Source: Clostridia bacterium (lineage in GTDB: Bacteria > Bacillota > Clostridia > Monoglobales > Monoglobaceae). From it: a stretch of 64,000 nt of DNA. Each line of letters opens with the position of its first letter. Position 1 is the stretch's first letter. Location of the stretch: positions 1 to 64,000 of the forward strand of contig JAFYXN010000021.1 in the NCBI GenBank assembly GCA_017546145.1, in the 5' to 3' direction. The translations under genes were made by a program, and so were the position numbers. Shown here one piece after another: positions 7,386 through 16,716 of the stretch. The notes beneath the pieces were generated by a model. It ran no database searches and was not told the DNA's origin. It worked only from the letters and a program-made list of their open reading frames with translations.

Positions 7386-9740
7386 TTAAATTTTTACAAT
7401 GTTAATTTGTCCGTTTGTTGCATCTGCAAGAACATTGCTTCCTGAAGTAAGCTCACCGCTGATAAACATTTGCGCCAGCTTGTCTTCAACATGTCGCTCA
7501 ATGTATCTTCGCATGGGTCTTGCACCGTAGGTAGTACTGTATCCTTCATCGCATATAACAGTTTTTGCTGCATCTGTTACTTCAAGCAAGATTCCTTTTT
7601 CTAAAAGCCCTCGACCAAGCTCGGCAAGCATCAGGTCAGCTATTTGTAAAAGGTCATCCTTTGTCAATTGATTAAATACCACAATTTCATCAATTCTGTT
7701 AAGGAACTCAGGTCTGAATATCTGACGAAGAGCCTTTTCGGCCTTTGCACGGCTTCCTGTGTTATTATCTGCACCAAAGCCTGCAATGCTTGAAGAAGTA
7801 TCGCTGCCTGCATTGGAGGTAAGAACAATAATACAATCCTCAAATGAAACGGTTTTGCCGTGACTGTCGGTTATGCGACCATCATCTAAAATCTGAAGCA
7901 GCATATTGAAAACATCGGGATGTGCTTTTTCAATTTCGTCAAACAAAATAACGGAGTATGGGTGCCGTCTGATTTTTTCGGTCAGCTGCCCTGCGTCATC
8001 ATAGCCTACATATCCGGGAGGTGAGCCTATAAGCTTGGATGCCGCGTGTTTTTCCATGTATTCTGACATGTCAAGACGGATTAATGCATCCTCGGTTGAG
8101 AATACCTCTTTTGCAATTTGCTTTACAAGCTCTGTTTTACCAACGCCCGTAGGCCCTACAAAAATAAAGGAAGCGGGTCTGCGTTTAAGACTAAGACCTG
8201 CACGCTTGCGGCGGATTCCGCGTGATACGGCAGATACAGCTTCGTCCTGACCTATAAGATTTTTGTGAAGCTTTTCTTCAAGATTTACAAGGTTGTTGGT
8301 TTCAAACTCTGTAATGCCCTTTACCGGAATTTTTGTCCAGCCTTCAATTACTGCAGCAAGGTCGTCTGTGGTGAGCTCTGTGTTGTATGCTGATTTTTTA
8401 AGTTCTGTAATTTTTGCTGTAAGCTTTTGTGCGTTGCTTTTCAACTCGGCAAGTCTTCCGTAGCTTTCGGGCGGAACATTTTCGGTTTCTGCAATAGAAA
8501 CTTCAAGCTCGTTTTGCTCAGTTTGGTTTGCTTTAAATTCGGCATCAAGCTTTGCAAGCGCTGTAAGAGCCTCGTTTCCAAGATTTGCTTTTGAGGCTGC
8601 CTCGTCAATTACGTCAATTGCTTTGTCAGGAAGAAATCTATCAGTAATATATCTTTTAGAAAGAAGAGCTGCACAGCGGATTATATCGTCAGAAATTTTT
8701 ACCTTGTGATAGTCTTCGTAATATTCCTTTATTCCTTTTAAAATTTCAATTGTTTCTTCAACAGAAGGCTCTTCAACCAACACAGATTGAAAACGACGCT
8801 CAAGCGCGCTGTCCTTTTCAATGTATTTGCGGTATTCTTCAAGTGTGGTTGCACCAATTATCTGAATTTCACCGCGCGACAAAGCAGGTTTTAAAATGTT
8901 TCCTGCGTTCATGGCACCTTCGGCGTCGCCCGCCTTTGTAAGAATATGAACCTCGTCAATTACAAGAATTATATTGCCAAGTGCTTTTACTTCGTTAATC
9001 AGGCTTTTAAGACGTGATTCAAACTGACCGCGGAACTGCGTTCCTGCAACCATTGCCGCCATATCAAGAAGGTAAATCTCACGGTCAAGCAGCTTGGAGG
9101 GTACATTGCCTTCGACAATTTTAAGAGCAAGCCCTTCGGCAATTGCAGTTTTTCCGACACCCGGTTCGCCTATTAGTACCGGATTGTTTTTTGTGCGGCG
9201 ATTAAGAATCTGTGTAACGCGTGCCATTTCAGCATCTCTGCCGATAATCCGGTCAATTTCGCCGTTTCTTGCTTTGTCGGTAAGGTTGGTTCCATACATT
9301 CCGAGAAATTTACGTTTTTTGTCTTTTTTCTTTTCCTCTGATTTAACATTGCTTTTGTTTTCAGAAGAATTAGTTTCGTTTTGCGAAATAGGCTTTCCGC
9401 CAAGCATATTTTGAAGAAAGGAGAGAGGCGACTTTTTCATAGCACCGCCGTCTTCGCTGTCATCAAAATCACTGTCTTCTGTAAAAGCTTCTCCCAATAC
9501 TGATGCAGGGTCAAATTCACCATCTTCACCCATGCCTTGCATCATTTGCATAGCTTCGCTGTTCATACTGTCAAACTCTTCAGGCGAAATACCAAGGCTT
9601 TGAAGCATATTATTAATGGGGGCTATATTCATTTCTTTTGCACAGGAAAGGCAGTAGCCTTCGTTTACCTGCTTGCCGTCAGCTTCCATTTTGGTAACAA
9701 AAACAACGGCCATATTCTTTTTGCATTTTACGCAGAGCAT
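7386..9740 (-). CDS. clpE: ClpE-type AAA+ unfoldase (ATP-dependent Clp protease ATP-binding subunit)
   Basis: A 784-residue class I Clp/Hsp100 ATPase. The N-terminus has a zinc-finger pattern C3-x2-C6 ... C30-x2-C33 instead of the ClpC/ClpB N-domain, which is characteristic of ClpE. D1 Walker [10 protein letters not shown] is near residue 190 with Walker [10 protein letters not shown] short middle region follows, then D2 Walker [10 protein letters not shown] near residue 528 and Walker [12 protein letters not shown]. An IAGFG loop after the D2 sensor region resembles the hydrophobic tripeptide that docks on ClpP. It should unfold stress-damaged or specific substrates for ClpP. It is a single gene with its own promoter. 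No CtsR box (GGTCAAA repeat) was found upstream. Confidence 0.93.
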   Translation of the reverse strand: MLCVKCKKNMAVVFVTKMEADGKQVNEGYCLSCAKEMNIAPINNMLQSLGISPEEFDSMNSEAMQMMQGMGEDGEFDPASVLGEAFTEDSDFDDSEDGGAMKKSPLSFLQNMLGGKPISQNETNSSENKSNVKSEEKKKDKKRKFLGMYGTNLTDKARNGEIDRIIGRDAEMARVTQILNRRTKNNPVLIGEPGVGKTAIAEGLALKIVEGNVPSKLLDREIYLLDMAAMVAGTQFRGQFESRLKSLINEVKALGNIILVIDEVHILTKAGDAEGAMNAGNILKPALSRGEIQIIGATTLEEYRKYIEKDSALERRFQSVLVEEPSVEETIEILKGIKEYYEDYHKVKISDDIIRCAALLSKRYITDRFLPDKAIDVIDEAASKANLGNEALTALAKLDAEFKANQTEQNELEVSIAETENVPPESYGRLAELKSNAQKLTAKITELKKSAYNTELTTDDLAAVIEGWTKIPVKGITEFETNNLVNLEEKLHKNLIGQDEAVSAVSRGIRRKRAGLSLKRRPASFIFVGPTGVGKTELVKQIAKEVFSTEDALIRLDMSEYMEKHAASKLIGSPPGYVGYDDAGQLTEKIRRHPYSVILFDEIEKAHPDVFNMLLQILDDGRITDSHGKTVSFEDCIIVLTSNAGSDTSSSIAGFGADNNTGSRAKAEKALRQIFRPEFLNRIDEIVVFNQLTKDDLLQIADLMLAELGRGLLEKGILLEVTDAAKTVICDEGYSTTYGARPMRRYIERHVEDKLAQMFISGELTSGSNVLADATNGQINIVKI

Positions 9741-9802
9741 AGTTTTTCCTCCGATTTATATTTAGGGCACAAAAGTGCCTGAAATTTCAAAGTATAAAAG
9801 AC

Positions 9803-9831
9803 AGTATAGCATAACTTTAAGGTCATTTCAA
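9803..9831 (-). promoter_or_regulatory. promoter of clpE
   Basis: On the minus strand TTGAAA (9826-9831), 17-bp spacer and TATACT (9803-9808), about 60 bp upstream of the clpE start. Confidence 0.75.
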
Positions 9832-9893
9832 TTAAATTTTTATTAATAATAGAAAAAATTTTACCAAAAAATCAATGAATTTCTGCAAATCTC

Positions 9894-9922
9894 TTTACAA
9901 AACTCAAAATTTCCTGTAAAAT
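9894..9922 (+). promoter_or_regulatory. promoter of ileS
   Basis: TTTACA (9894-9899), 17-bp spacer, TAAAAT (9917-9922). The leader is only about 50 nt and shows no T-box elements. Confidence 0.65.
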
Positions 9923-9978
9923 AAAATGGTTAATGACTTGCTTTAATAGAGATTTTATATACTTAGGAGGCATTTATT

Positions 9979-12900
9979 ATGTACGACAAGGTGTCAACCG
10001 ATTTATCCTTTGTGGACAGAGAAAAAGAAGTTGTACAGTTCTGGAAGGATAATGACATATTTAAAAAGAGTATAAAGAATCGCGAAGGCGGCGAGATTTA
10101 TACATTTTTTGACGGTCCCCCTACGGCAAACGGAAAGCCCCATATCGGCCACGTTTTAACCCGTGTAATCAAGGACCTTATTCCGCGTTACCGCACAATG
10201 AAGGGCTACAGCGTTCAGAGAAAAGCGGGCTGGGATACCCACGGCCTTCCGGTTGAGCTTGAAGTTGAAAAACAGCTTGGTATCAGCGGAAAACCGCAGA
10301 TTGAAAATTACGGAATTGAAGACTTTGTTAAAAAGTGTAAGGACAGCGTTTTCACCTACCAGAGCGAGTGGGAGGAAATGAGTGATAGAGTCGGCTTTTG
10401 GGCTGATATGGAAAATCCTTATGTTACCTATCACAACGACTATATTGAGTCTGTTTGGTGGGCACTCAAGACCATCTGGGACAAAAAACTCCTCTACAAG
10501 GGTCACAAAATTATGCCCTACTGTCCGCGTTGCGGCACTTCGCTTTCGAGCCATGAGGTTGCCCAAGGCTATAAGGATGTAAAGGAAGCATCTTTGATTG
10601 CCAAGTTTATTGTAAAAGGCAAGACAAACGAATATATTTTGGCTTGGACCACAACTCCGTGGACACTTCCTTCAAACGTGGCTCTTTGTGTTAACCCTCA
10701 TGAAACCTATGTAAAGGTAAAGGTTGGTGATGAAACCTTTATTTTGGCTGAAGCACTTCTTGAAACAGTTATCAAGGACGAATATGAGGTGATTGAAAAG
10801 TACATCGGTACAGACCTCTGCGGTCTTGAATATGAGCCGCTTTACAACTTTGCAGCCTTGGATAAAAAGGGCCATTTCATAGTTGCTGACAACTATGTTA
10901 CAATGAGCGACGGTACAGGTATTGTTCACATCGCACCTGCATTTGGTGAAGATGACTCACGTGTGGGCAAAGAAAATGACCTGCCTTTTGTTAACCTTGT
11001 TAACCCTCAGGGTAACTTTGTAGACGCAGTTACCCCTTGGAAGGGCATGTTTGTAAAAGACGTTGACAAGCTTGTTATCCGCGACCTCAAAGACAGAAAT
11101 CAGCTGTTTGAAGTTATCAACTTTGAACACAGCTATCCGTTCTGCTGGAGATGTGATACACCGCTTCTTTATTACGCTTGTGATACATGGTTCATCAAGA
11201 TGTCGGCTGTTCGTGACAGACTTCTTGCAAACAACGAAACAGTAAACTGGATGCCCGACAACATCAAGCACGGCAGATTTGGAAACTTCCTTGAAAATGT
11301 AATAGACTGGGGTTTATCCCGTTCAAGATACTGGGGAACACCGCTTCCTATCTGGCAGTGTGAATGCGGTCATTACGAATGCATCGGCTCGATTGCAGAA
11401 CTCAAGGAGAAAGGCATTGATGTACCCGATGAAATTGAACTCCATAAGCCTTATGTTGACAATGTTTTCTTAAAGTGCGAAAAGTGCGGCGGCAAAATGA
11501 AGAGAGTTTCAGAGGTTATTGACTGCTGGTTTGACTCAGGCTCAATGCCCTTTGCACAGTGGCACTACCCCTTTGAAAACAAAGAAATGTTTGACAATAA
11601 CTTCCCTGCAGACTTTATCAGTGAAGCTATCGACCAGACACGTGGTTGGTTCTACACTCTGATTGCAATTTCAACATTGTTATTTGACAAGTCACCGTAC
11701 AAGAACGTTATCGTACTTGGTCACGTTCAGGACAAAAATGGTCAGAAGATGTCAAAGCACAAGGGTAATGTAGTAAACCCATGGGATGTCCTCAATAAGC
11801 AGGGCTCGGATGCGGCACGTTGGTATTTTTATTCAAACAGTGCTCCGTGGCTTCCTAACCGTTTCTTTGACGAGGCTGTTTCAGAGTCACAGAGAAAGTT
11901 CCTTGGAACACTTTGGAACACTTATGCATTTTATGTACTTTATGCGGATATTGACAAGTTCGATCCAACCCGGCACAAGCTTGACGTATCAAAGCTCACA
12001 CTTCTTGATAAGTGGATTCTTTCAAAGCTCAATTATGTAATCAGAACTGTTGACGAATATCTTGAAAATTACAAAATTACCGAGGCAACACGTGTTATTC
12101 AGGAATTTACCGACGAGCTTTCAAACTGGTATGTTCGCCGCAGCAGAGAAAGATTTTGGGCAAGCGAGCTTACCGATGACAAGATTTGTGCATACATGAC
12201 ACTTTATACAGTTCTTACTGAATTTTCAAAGGTTTGTGCACCGTTTATTCCGTTTATGACAGAAATGATTTATCAGAATCTTGTTCTCAATGTGGATAAA
12301 ACTGCACCCGAAAGCGTTCACCTTTGTGACTTCCCGAAGGCAAATGCTGAATTTGACTTTGCGGACATCGAGACCGAGATGGATGCGGTAAGAAAGATTG
12401 TAATCCTTGGTCGTGCCTGCAGAAACGCAGCAAACATCAAGAACAGACAACCTATTGCAAAAATCTTTGTTCAAACCAACGAAAAAATAAACGAGGTTTA
12501 CAAGGATATTGTTCTTGACGAGCTTAACGTAAAAGAACTTGAAATTACAGCTGATGCAAGTTCATTTATTTCATACAACTTCAAACCCCAACTTAAGACA
12601 ATGGGACCAAAGTACGGTAAAATTGTAAGAGCTATATTTGAAGAAGTAAACAAAATGAATGGCGCAGAAGTTATGGCAACCTTGAACCGCGGCGAAATGG
12701 TGAAACTCACCGTTGAAGGCACAGATGTTGAATTTGGCATTGATGATGTTCTGGTTGAAACCTTGCAGAAGGATGGCTTTGTTTCAGACGGCGATGCAAA
12801 CTATACAGTTGTTCTTGATACAAACCTTACTGACGAGCTCATTGAAGAGGGCTTTGTAAGAGAAATCTTAAGCAAAATTCAGACAATGAGAAAGGACAGC

Positions 12901-13089
12901 GGCTTTGAGGTTCAGGACAACATCCGCGTTTCATATTGCGGAAGCGAAAAAATTGATGCAATAATTAATGCAAACAAGGCAGAGATTTCATCTCAGGCTC
13001 TTGCCGTTTCTATTGAAAGTGCCGAAAATGACGGCAAAGAATGGAATATAAACGGCGAAAAGGTAAAGATTGCAATAGAAAAGGCATAA
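9979..13089 (+). CDS. ileS: isoleucyl-tRNA synthetase, eukaryote-like (type 2) form
   Basis: A 1036-residue class I synthetase that charges tRNA-Ile. The catalytic signature GPPTANGKPHIGH is near residue 50 and KMSKHKGN near residue 589. The central editing (CP1) domain contains AWTTTPWTLPSN. TANGKPHIGH and KMSKH, rather than YANGDIHIGH and KMSKR, and the lack of a C-terminal Cys-rich zinc finger place it with the eukaryotic/archaeal-like IleRS2 class. That class is known to be naturally less sensitive to mupirocin. RBS AGGAGG lies before ATG 9979. Monocistronic, with promoter at 9894-9922 and terminator at 13101-13133. Confidence 0.96.
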   Translation: MYDKVSTDLSFVDREKEVVQFWKDNDIFKKSIKNREGGEIYTFFDGPPTANGKPHIGHVLTRVIKDLIPRYRTMKGYSVQRKAGWDTHGLPVELEVEKQLGISGKPQIENYGIEDFVKKCKDSVFTYQSEWEEMSDRVGFWADMENPYVTYHNDYIESVWWALKTIWDKKLLYKGHKIMPYCPRCGTSLSSHEVAQGYKDVKEASLIAKFIVKGKTNEYILAWTTTPWTLPSNVALCVNPHETYVKVKVGDETFILAEALLETVIKDEYEVIEKYIGTDLCGLEYEPLYNFAALDKKGHFIVADNYVTMSDGTGIVHIAPAFGEDDSRVGKENDLPFVNLVNPQGNFVDAVTPWKGMFVKDVDKLVIRDLKDRNQLFEVINFEHSYPFCWRCDTPLLYYACDTWFIKMSAVRDRLLANNETVNWMPDNIKHGRFGNFLENVIDWGLSRSRYWGTPLPIWQCECGHYECIGSIAELKEKGIDVPDEIELHKPYVDNVFLKCEKCGGKMKRVSEVIDCWFDSGSMPFAQWHYPFENKEMFDNNFPADFISEAIDQTRGWFYTLIAISTLLFDKSPYKNVIVLGHVQDKNGQKMSKHKGNVVNPWDVLNKQGSDAARWYFYSNSAPWLPNRFFDEAVSESQRKFLGTLWNTYAFYVLYADIDKFDPTRHKLDVSKLTLLDKWILSKLNYVIRTVDEYLENYKITEATRVIQEFTDELSNWYVRRSRERFWASELTDDKICAYMTLYTVLTEFSKVCAPFIPFMTEMIYQNLVLNVDKTAPESVHLCDFPKANAEFDFADIETEMDAVRKIVILGRACRNAANIKNRQPIAKIFVQTNEKINEVYKDIVLDELNVKELEITADASSFISYNFKPQLKTMGPKYGKIVRAIFEEVNKMNGAEVMATLNRGEMVKLTVEGTDVEFGIDDVLVETLQKDGFVSDGDANYTVVLDTNLTDELIEEGFVREILSKIQTMRKDSGFEVQDNIRVSYCGSEKIDAIINANKAEISSQALAVSIESAENDGKEWNINGEKVKIAIEKA

Positions 13090-13100
13090 CTACAATATAC

Positions 13101-13133
13101 AAAACGGCAATGCATTTGCATTGCCGTTTTATT
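13101..13133 (+). terminator. terminator of ileS
   Basis: A 14-bp perfect stem (13101-13114/13117-13130) followed by TTTTATTGT, 12 bp after the ileS stop. Confidence 0.9.
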
Positions 13134-13421
13134 GTAAAATGGATAATTGCTCCTGAAATTTTATGATAAATTAATTTGTATTATAAAAGGAACAAAATGC
13201 ACAAAAAAGTTCAAAAAATACTTGACAAATTGCCACAAATTTATTAGAATTATATTGTATGTTATTTTGTGGTACAGCATGGCAATATTCCGCGGTATTA
13301 CAGCATATAACGTTCTTTATAATGTATTTCTTTGCAGAGTAATTGCGCGGTATTTGCCGCGTTAAACCCCGGCTTTGCCGGATAATTCTTCTGACATAAT
13401 CGTCAAATATATTACAGGGAG
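13134..13421 (+). other. rny upstream region
   Basis: No convincing gene. It holds the rny promoter (13222-13250) and two small GC-rich hairpins, GCGGTATTTGCCGC and CCGG-CTTTG-CCGG, between 13348 and 13381 in the expected leader. These could affect rny mRNA stability. Confidence 0.5.
13222..13250 (+). promoter_or_regulatory. promoter of rny
   Basis: TTGACA (13222-13227), 17-bp spacer, TAGAAT (13245-13250). The leader would be about 165 nt. Confidence 0.75.
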
Positions 13422-15005
13422 GTGTTCGAAATTACAGACGGATTACAGATTGCAGTTTTAGTAGGTGTTGTTATTGTTGCAATAATTGGTATGTTTCTGG
13501 CTTTCAGATACGGTTATTCGTATCGCCGCAAAGTTGCAGAAATTAAGATAAACAGTGCCGAAGAAGAAGCAAAAAGGATTATAGAAAATGCAAAATCAAA
13601 GGCAGTAAAAGATGCAGAAAATACAAAAAAAGAAAAACTTTTGGAAGCAAAAGAAGAAATACATAAAGAACGTAATGAATTGGATAAAGAAATAAAAGAA
13701 AGAAGAAACGAACTCCAAAGGCAGGAACGTCGTGTTCAGCAAAAAGAGGATGCGATTGACAAGAAAACTCAGGTTTTGGAGAAGAAGGAAGAACAGGTTC
13801 AGAATAAGCTGGCAGAGGTTGATGAGCTTAAAGAAGAAGTTGAAAAGGTTAAAAAACTTCAGATGTCACAGCTTGAGAAGGTGGCAGAGCTTTCGGTTGC
13901 AGAGGCAAAAGACCTTCTTTTAAAGCAGGTTGAAATCGATGCGCGTCACGACGCAGCAGTTCTTATGAAGAGCATTGAGGATCAGGCAAAGGAAGAAGCT
14001 GAAGCAAAGGCAAAGAATATTATTACCGGTGCTATTCAGCGTTGTGCGGCTGACCATGTTACTGAAACTACGGTTTCGGTTGTTCAGCTTCCCAATGACG
14101 AGATGAAGGGCAGAATTATCGGACGTGAAGGACGTAATATCCGTTCAATAGAAACATTGACAGGTGTTGACCTTATTATTGACGATACTCCTGAGGCTGT
14201 TATTCTTTCAAGCTTCGACCCGGTAAGACGTGAAATTGCAAGACTTTCTCTTGAAAAGCTGATTGTGGACGGCAGAATTCATCCGGGCCGCATTGAGGAA
14301 ACAGTTGAAAAATCAAGAAAAGAAGTTGAAGCAATCATTAAGCAGGAGGGTGAACAGGCAACCTTTGATACAGGTGTTCACGGACTTCATCCCGAACTGA
14401 TTAAGATTTTAGGTCGCCTTAAGTATCGTACAAGCTACGGACAAAATGTCCTCAAGCATTCAATCGAGGTTGCGCATCTTGCGGGACTTATGGCGGCAGA
14501 GCTTGGTACAGATGTAGCTCTTGCTAAAAGAGCAGGTCTTCTTCATGATATTGGTAAGGCTATCGACCATGAGGTTGAAGGCTCACACGTTACAATCGGT
14601 GCAGATGTTGCCAGAAAATACAAGGAAAACGAAAAGGTTATTCATGCAATCATGGCGCATCATGGTGATGTAGAACCCAATTCACTTGCAGCTTGTCTTG
14701 TTCAGGCAGCAGACACGATTTCTGCAGCAAGAACAGGCGCAAGACGAGAAAATATTGAGTCATATATCAAAAGACTTCAGGCTCTTGAAGAAATTGCAAA
14801 TTCCTTCAATGGCGTTGAAAAATCATTTGCTATTCAGGCAGGCCGTGAAGTAAGAATTATGGTTAAGCCGGACAAGGTAAATGACGATGAAACAATCCTT
14901 CTTGCAAAGGATATTGTTAAGAAGATTGAGAGTTCAATGGAATATCCGGGACAGATTAAGGTCAATGTTATTCGTGAACTCAGAACAGTTGAATATGCAA
15001 AGTAA
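13422..15005 (+). CDS. rny: ribonuclease Y
   Basis: A membrane-anchored endoribonuclease of 527 residues that starts bulk mRNA decay. Order: an N-terminal transmembrane helix (about 8-28), a long charged coiled coil (about 40-200), a KH RNA-binding domain with [15 protein letters not shown], then an HD domain with HDIGKA (metal-binding His-Asp) and AHHGDVEP. Length and order are those of the family. The start is unusual: the in-frame GTG at 13422 overlaps the strong RBS AGGGAGG (13416-13422), while the codon at ideal spacing is ATT (13431). The gene is followed by ymdB, as in Bacillus. Confidence 0.96.
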   Translation: MFEITDGLQIAVLVGVVIVAIIGMFLAFRYGYSYRRKVAEIKINSAEEEAKRIIENAKSKAVKDAENTKKEKLLEAKEEIHKERNELDKEIKERRNELQRQERRVQQKEDAIDKKTQVLEKKEEQVQNKLAEVDELKEEVEKVKKLQMSQLEKVAELSVAEAKDLLLKQVEIDARHDAAVLMKSIEDQAKEEAEAKAKNIITGAIQRCAADHVTETTVSVVQLPNDEMKGRIIGREGRNIRSIETLTGVDLIIDDTPEAVILSSFDPVRREIARLSLEKLIVDGRIHPGRIEETVEKSRKEVEAIIKQEGEQATFDTGVHGLHPELIKILGRLKYRTSYGQNVLKHSIEVAHLAGLMAAELGTDVALAKRAGLLHDIGKAIDHEVEGSHVTIGADVARKYKENEKVIHAIMAHHGDVEPNSLAACLVQAADTISAARTGARRENIESYIKRLQALEEIANSFNGVEKSFAIQAGREVRIMVKPDKVNDDETILLAKDIVKKIESSMEYPGQIKVNVIRELRTVEYAK

Positions 15006-15023
15006 GGAGCCTGTGCTCCATGG

Positions 15024-15049
15024 AAAAAGGCTGCTTTTGCAGCCTTTTT
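15024..15049 (+). terminator. terminator after rny
   Basis: The 11-bp perfect stem AAAAAGGCTGC / GCAGCCTTTTT, ending in a T-run. Confidence 0.85.
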
Positions 15050-15102
15050 CTGACATTTTTCCGAAGACAGATGCATTTAATAAATCAGAAAGGTAAATTA
15101 AT

Positions 15103-15897
15103 ATGAGAATACTTGCGGTGGGAGATATTGTTGCGTCCGACGGACGTGAATTTATATATAATAATTTAGGCAGAATAAAAAGTAAATTTAAAATTGATTA
15201 CTGCATAGCAAACGGTGAGAACGCTGCAAACACAAACGGTATAACCGTCGATATTGCTAACTCGCTTATTCGTTGCGGTGTGGATGTCATTACAATGGGC
15301 AATCATACCTTCGCAAACAAGGAATACAGTCAGGTTCTTACCGATATTCCACAGGTGATACGCCCTGTAAATTATCCACCCGAAACAGAGGGTGCGGGCT
15401 ATTATATTGACGATTTGGGTAATATAAGAATTGCTGTTATAAATGCAATTGGCAGAATAAATATGGATGCAATGGACTGTCCGTTCAGAGCAACAGAAAA
15501 ATGTCTTAAAGAGATTGAAGACAAAGCAGACATAAAAATAATAGATTTTCATTCTGAAACAACAAGCGAAAAATTGGCGTTTGCAAATTACTTTGATGGT
15601 AAGGTTGATATAGTATTCGGCACTCATACTCATGTGCAGACGGCAGACGAGCGGATTTTGCCCAACAAAACGGCGTATATAAGCGACATTGGAATGACAG
15701 GCGTGCGTGACTCAATCCTTGGCGTCAAGAAAGAGATAATTATAGAAATGTATTACACAAGAAAGAAATTCCGCTTTGAAAAAGCCGAAGGCGAAGTATG
15801 GTTTAACGGTGCAGTGTTTGATTTTGATAATAAAACAGGTAAGGTGGTATCTGTTGAACGCATGAATTTTTCCGCAGCACAGCTTGCGAATATCTGA
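15103..15897 (+). CDS. ymdB: YmdB-family metallophosphoesterase
   Basis: A 264-residue binuclear metallophosphoesterase of the YmdB/TIGR00282 type. Metal-ligand motifs are GDIVASDGRE at the N-terminus, NGENAA, MGNHTFAN, DFHSETTSEK and GTHTHVQTAD. The characterised homologue is a 2',3'-cyclic-nucleotide phosphodiesterase that interacts functionally with RNase Y and influences biofilm and motility programmes. Its position directly after rny is the conserved order in Firmicutes. The RBS AAAGG precedes ATG 15103. The gene begins a run of closely spaced plus-strand genes that extends to 22661. Confidence 0.94.
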   Translation: MRILAVGDIVASDGREFIYNNLGRIKSKFKIDYCIANGENAANTNGITVDIANSLIRCGVDVITMGNHTFANKEYSQVLTDIPQVIRPVNYPPETEGAGYYIDDLGNIRIAVINAIGRINMDAMDCPFRATEKCLKEIEDKADIKIIDFHSETTSEKLAFANYFDGKVDIVFGTHTHVQTADERILPNKTAYISDIGMTGVRDSILGVKKEIIIEMYYTRKKFRFEKAEGEVWFNGAVFDFDNKTGKVVSVERMNFSAAQLANI

Positions 15898-15912
15898 TAA
15901 GGAGAAGTTTAA

Positions 15913-16704
15913 ATGCTGACAGTGAACAAAGACAACAGAACGTACTTTAAAAGCTCTCTGCTTGAAAATACAAAAGGTTTAAGTCATTGCTTTACATCAA
16001 GGGTGGGCGGAGAAAGCCGGGGCGTGATTTGCGGACTAAATCTTGGATTTCGCGTTGGAGATGACCCTGATTCTGTAAAGTCAAATTATATGCATATTGC
16101 AGAGGACTTTGACTTTCCGTATAAAAATATTACTGCGGCAAAACAAATCCATTCGACGAATGTCAGGGTGATTACCAAGGAAGAAGCAGGCTGCGGGGTA
16201 AGCAGACTGTTTGATACATTTGAAGCAGATGCTCTTGTTACAAAGACGCCGGAGCTTCCGATTGCGGTGTTTTATGCAGATTGTGTGCCTGTATTACTTG
16301 CAGATGCTTCCGCGGGTGTTGCTGCCGCCGTGCATTCAGGATGGCGCGGTACAGTAGGCAGAATTTCAGAAAGTACCATAAGTGTAATGAAAACCCTTGG
16401 TGCGACTGCTGAAAATATTATTGCAGCAATCGGCCCGTCAATCGGCCCGTGCTGTTTTGAAACAGGTGGTGAGGTTGTGTGTGAGTTTGACAGCGACTTG
16501 TGTACCAATATGCCGGACGGCAAGTTTAAGGTTGATTTGTGGGAGGCAAACCGCAGAATTTTATTGGAATGCGGTGTTTTGCCTCAAAATATTGAAGTGC
16601 TTGAGCTTTGCACGATGTGCAATAGTGACATGCTGTATTCGTATAGAACTCATAAAGAGCAGACAGGAAGAATGGGAGCATTTATAATGCTGAAAAAAGA
16701 TTAG
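15913..16704 (+). CDS. pgeF: PgeF/YlmD-type multicopper oxidase-like protein (laccase domain)
   Basis: A 263-residue protein of the YfiH/YlmD/LACC1 family. Hallmarks: HSTNVRVI, FYADCVPVLL, AAVHSGWRGT, GPSIGPCCFE and the ELCTMCNSDMLYSYR end. The conserved His and Cys residues bind a single zinc. Homologues were first called polyphenol oxidases and later shown to act as purine nucleoside enzymes or as peptidoglycan editing factors, so the physiological reaction here is open. AAGGAG lies before ATG 15913. 15 bp after ymdB and 12 bp before the binding-protein gene, so probably co-transcribed. Confidence 0.92.
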   Translation: MLTVNKDNRTYFKSSLLENTKGLSHCFTSRVGGESRGVICGLNLGFRVGDDPDSVKSNYMHIAEDFDFPYKNITAAKQIHSTNVRVITKEEAGCGVSRLFDTFEADALVTKTPELPIAVFYADCVPVLLADASAGVAAAVHSGWRGTVGRISESTISVMKTLGATAENIIAAIGPSIGPCCFETGGEVVCEFDSDLCTNMPDGKFKVDLWEANRRILLECGVLPQNIEVLELCTMCNSDMLYSYRTHKEQTGRMGAFIMLKKD

Positions 16705-16716
16705 AGGATGAAATAT

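Noticed and set aside
9841-9978. T-box riboswitch before ileS
   Set aside because: No AGGGTGGNACCGCG element or terminator/antiterminator pair, and the leader from the predicted promoter is too short.
9741-9978. CtsR operator for clpE
   Set aside because: Only a lone GGTCA is present. The tandem GGTCAAA heptads required for CtsR binding are missing.
13147-13365. 72-codon open frame upstream of rny
   Set aside because: No RBS, overlaps the rny promoter, Lys/Ile/Tyr-rich composition typical of AT-rich non-coding DNA, no family features.
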